This document shows positions 61,045 to 64,000 of a stretch of DNA of 64,000 nt, piece after piece (the first letter of the stretch is position 1; every line of letters begins with the position of its first letter). Under the pieces are notes generated by a model that was given only the letters and a program-made list of their open reading frames with translations, searched no databases and was not told the origin of the DNA. The translations under genes and the position numbers were made by a program. The stretch is from Takakia lepidozioides (taxonomy: Eukaryota; Streptophyta; Takakiopsida; Takakiales; Takakiaceae), in assembly GCA_030704615.1 (NCBI GenBank), contig CM060732.1, positions 13,268,001-13,332,000 on the forward strand, in the 5' to 3' direction.

Positions 61045-61150
61045 AACGCTCGCGAGCCTAGGAACTGAGAGTTGAGCCCAGGACCTGGGGGCTCGCGTGT
61101 TGACCGAGGCCAGTCTCTTAACGGTACCGGTTAGGTGCATCGCATCTGCT
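61045..61150 (-). mobile_element. Probable tRNA-derived SINE fragment
   Basis: On the minus strand the order GTTAAGAGACTGG (box A-like), CTCGGTCAACACGCGAGC, then CCAGGTCCTGGGCTCAACTC (box B-like) is that of a tRNA-related pol III promoter. It is short, without a visible tail. Confidence 0.4.
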
Positions 61151-61754
61151 TACCTCACTGGCTGTTACTACTAACTACCGTTACTACTAACTACCGCCCT
61201 CCGTTCCTCCATCGTCATTCCTTCGTCCGTTGGCAGACGAAAGTCGTCCGACCGCAACGGCGAAGTTGCCGGACGGGTGGCGGAAGCGCGTGGCGATTTT
61301 CCTGGTCAGTCCAACACGTTTTTGGCGCGCTGCCCGCGTTCCGAGTTTCGCCATTTTTGAAATCTGATATATATTATATTATCCGACGAGTTTAAGGCAA
61401 GCGTGTGAGGTGGTGGGGCCCGCAGGCCTAAGCTCAGGGAGGCTCCGGCATACTACCTGTCAAATCTCTTCCCCCGCTGTGTAGGTGGGGAGCGCTCCAC
61501 ACCTCCTAATCCCTCCTCACGTCCCCCATTTTTAGGACCATGTTCCCAAACATTCTCCAATTTTGCTCTTATGTTCTCGGTCCAAGATCCTTGCTCCCCA
61601 TAGTGGGACAGGGGAGCAGGGACCACGAACAGGGAGCGAGCCACATTCCACAGGACAAGGAGCGAGCGAGGACCAAGAAGGAGAGCGAGGACAAAGGACA
61701 GGGATAGGGGAGGAACAATGAGGGGAGAGGGAACAGGTAGCGTAGTGGACTTCG

Positions 61755-61900
61755 GATTATTTTGGAGATGAAAAAAATATTATTAATCAATCCCATGTGC
61801 ATCCACATCAGTCTACACAATTTCAGTAATCGAACTTCAAACTTCAAGTTCTCAACATGCAGTATCTAACCACCGCACTACCATCTGTTTTCAAGAATAC
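61755..61900 (-). mobile_element. Probable tRNA-derived SINE
   Basis: On the minus strand ATGGTAGTGCGGTGGTTAGA (box A-like) is followed about 30 bases on by GAAGTTCGATTAC (box B-like GTTCGATTC). A body of about 70 bases ends in an AT-rich AATAATATTTTTTT. It differs from the SINE at 25.8 kb. Confidence 0.5.
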
Positions 61901-62779
61901 TTGTAATTTCCTAATCCTTTATTCTACAAATACAGTCTAGAAGTGATAGTAGCCAAGGGGGGGGTGGGGATTTGACAGCGCGCTCGCCGGAACGTCGCCA
62001 GTACGGCCATCCCCGGCGACCGTACCGGCAAGGCTCCCACGCTTCGTTGGGTAAGCGTAGTCTCTCTGCTCCTATATATACATGTATTTATTTATTTATT
62101 TTTAAATTTAGACTAGAATGTTATGGAACTTAAGTAAGTTAGTACCCAGTTAGTACGAAGTATTTTAATCTTATTTTTTAAAATAAGGGGAAAAGGGGCG
62201 AAGTGCGATGTGAGTCTTTGGCGCTCCACAATTTGCAGTGAGAAATGTTCAATGGCCTTTTCGTCTTTCTCGTATGTGGATCAAATGCTGATCAACAATG
62301 AGCTCCACCTTGGATCAGAAAGGCCTTCTGAAGCAATTCTTGGGCTGTCACTCGGAAATACAGACTATTTCTCAAACTCCACCACCCTGCCAAGCTTCTT
62401 ATATTCTCCCCGATTAAGCAAAATTCGAGTCTACACACATATGCGTTGAATTGGAAACGTATGTACAGATAGATAAAGATGTTACAAAAACTGGTTACAA
62501 AAACTGGTTCGACAGGTCCAAAGTGTAACGGAACATACTCCTGTTTGATAACACCATCAGCAAATGCACCAGTATATCCAACACTATGATCAAATACGCC
62601 GTTGTTTATCTGGTGTTGCTGGATTGAAATAACGTACGTCGATGATGCAAATTGGAATCAAAAAATAATTTCTTCACCTGTTCAATTCATGTATCCTTCG
62701 GAAATAACATGGAACGCAAGAGCGATTCACATTTGCTCATATCCATCCCATTTCGCAAGAAGGCTCCATATGCATAGAA
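61901..62779. other. Gene-free stretch, in part A/T-rich
   Basis: A G run (GGGGGGGTGGGG, about 61,958) and TATTTATTTATTTATT (about 62,085) are seen. No gene is recognised. Confidence 0.5.
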
Positions 62780-63440
62780 TGTGTCAGATTTTAACATAGA
62801 TAATAAACATCCGACAAATGAGCTTGTAATGCACTTTCACAGCGTGGATATGATAGATAAAGGCTCGTTCAAAAACATTTGTTGGTGTAAGACAAATACA
62901 TTTCTTCAACTCTGCACTGTACTACCATATAAAACATACAACTCATTCCCCTCTTCCATTTCTTCCGCAGTGATGTTTTCATAAAAAAATTGAAAATGAG
63001 GTTGACCAAAATCTTTCAACCAGTAACCTAACATACATTTCCAGGTATGCAACAATCTTGCCTGAGTTTCTTGCACATTACTGTATGCCCAGGTGGCGGA
63101 GGTGGCGGACGTCTGTCCCAACCCAAATAGGATTTGATCAGTATGTTTGCCTGTATGACACTTGTTGCTAACAACCTAATAACCATCTGAAAATGCAAAT
63201 TATGAGACCGACTCCCACCTTTGTCAATCGCAAAAAACCTTGCCATGCACTTCTCTTGAATGAACTTCTGCAAATGTTGAAACAAATCGAGATTTACATC
63301 CTGTCCACCGACTCCAACGGTGCAAGAAAGCTAAAAAATAATTTGCCCCTTCTTGTCTACACTTGGCTCCTTTTTTGGACGACCTCTATGCTTCACCAAC
63401 GTTGTAGTGGCTACTGGCATACTCTCCATTTCCTCGATTC
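62780..63440 (-). pseudogene. Second HUH endonuclease relic, Replitron-like
   Basis: On the minus strand, HRGRPKKG (an AT-hook-like core) at about 63,390 is followed, after shifts, by FAIDKGGSRSHNLHFQMVIRL (given as FAIDKGG and SRSHNLHFQMV). Then come IKSYLGWD and, in another frame, MLGYWLKDFGQPHFQF and NITAEEMEEGNELY. These align with ERGGTLFHAHLQMV, IKNALGW, MIGYCLKDIDEPDFHF and SDDEMQDG at 27.6-28.4 kb. Below 62,900 a weak NVFERAF matches NVLERAR. A frameshift lies near 63,120 and stops are frequent upstream. It is older than the first copy and cannot be active. Confidence 0.55.
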
Positions 63441-64000
63441 TCTACTTCTTCTCAACTATCGACATTTATACTGTCGCCAAACTAACACGCCCTCGTATAA
63501 CTTTGAAAGATTCTAAATATCTCCAAACCACGATATCACCAAGTGGCCTTAACAATGCAATAGTGCATTTTTCTTGTACATGCAATAGCCAGGTGGGCTG
63601 TACATGTACTAGCCCTGTAGACCCTCTGAGCATTGACCATGTGGGTGCCACTTTAATTGAGACATCCTTTAACACGTTTAGCCTCCATTGGCTATATTTT
63701 AATTTTTGAAAGGATGGGGATACAATATGGCTTAATTTTTAATATCACCTTTTACCACATCTAGTGACATATTTCCTTAACTTCATCTCACCATCCCCTC
63801 TCCTTCATCCTCACTAGCCTCCACATTAAAAGCAGGGCTCCCACAAGACGGGCCCTTCCCTTCCCATTGACACCATTCCTTACCAAGCCGCCATTTATTA
63901 ATGGTTTTCAACCCATCGCTAAATTCTTCTGCCACCTAATACTCAGTCGGCTGTGGTTTACCGCCAACTTTCCACTAGACAACCCAAGACCTCTTCTCAC
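63441..64000. other. Right edge of the window, no gene seen
   Basis: C/T-rich sequence from about 63,780. No coding exon or repeat family is recognised. Confidence 0.5.

Noticed and set aside
60759-61046. 95-codon open frame upstream of the peroxidase
   Set aside because: No family features and it runs into a SINE-like stretch.

Overview
The window looks like nuclear DNA of a land plant, most likely a seedless one with a large, transposon-rich genome. Three things point that way: a class III peroxidase with the classic three-intron structure, plant-type intron-rich housekeeping genes, and dense Ty3/gypsy, MULE-like, LINE and SINE relics. No species is claimed. Gene-structure calls come from hand-checked GT/AG junctions and reading-frame phase.

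Positions 1-31,200 are almost entirely mobile-element remains. A minus-strand Ty3/gypsy element (gag, PBS, 5' LTR; 1-1303) is inserted in the reverse transcriptase of a plus-strand Ty3/gypsy element. The latter's integrase carries a C-terminal PHD finger (1304-4505). A broken MULE-like transposase with a SWIM finger (minus, 4962-8481) lies between two arrays of GGCGCC-centred palindromic repeats. A second gypsy-like element (11.2-22.2 kb) has a large extra 3' coding region and two arrays with exact 10-bp period. A third gag relic contains a BED zinc-finger fragment. Further on are a tRNA-derived SINE, a 405-bp-arm inverted repeat, a relic of an HUH-type (Replitron-like) endonuclease, and a cluster of seven near-palindromes.

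Positions 34,000-60,000 hold the host genes: a REF/SRPP/lipid-droplet-like protein (plus), a 12-exon mitochondrial complex I NDUFA9 homologue (minus, 36,392-46,786), CRIPT (plus, 47,277-49,467), an organellar-type 5'-3' exonuclease (minus), a six-exon 820-residue protein I do not recognise (plus), and a secreted class III peroxidase (minus). NDUFA9/CRIPT and exonuclease/820-residue protein are two head-to-head pairs with intergenic gaps of about 0.5 kb, so each may share a promoter. Intron 2 of NDUFA9 holds a nearly complete LINE plus several older pieces of the same family. That family ends in, and is flanked by, (TC)n microsatellites. A second degenerate HUH-endonuclease relic lies at the right end (minus, about 62.8-63.4 kb).

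The strongest candidates for a second look are the two Replitron-like HUH relics, the LINE family associated with (TC)n tracts, the PHD-finger integrase, the transposase flanked by palindrome arrays, and the seven-copy palindrome cluster.
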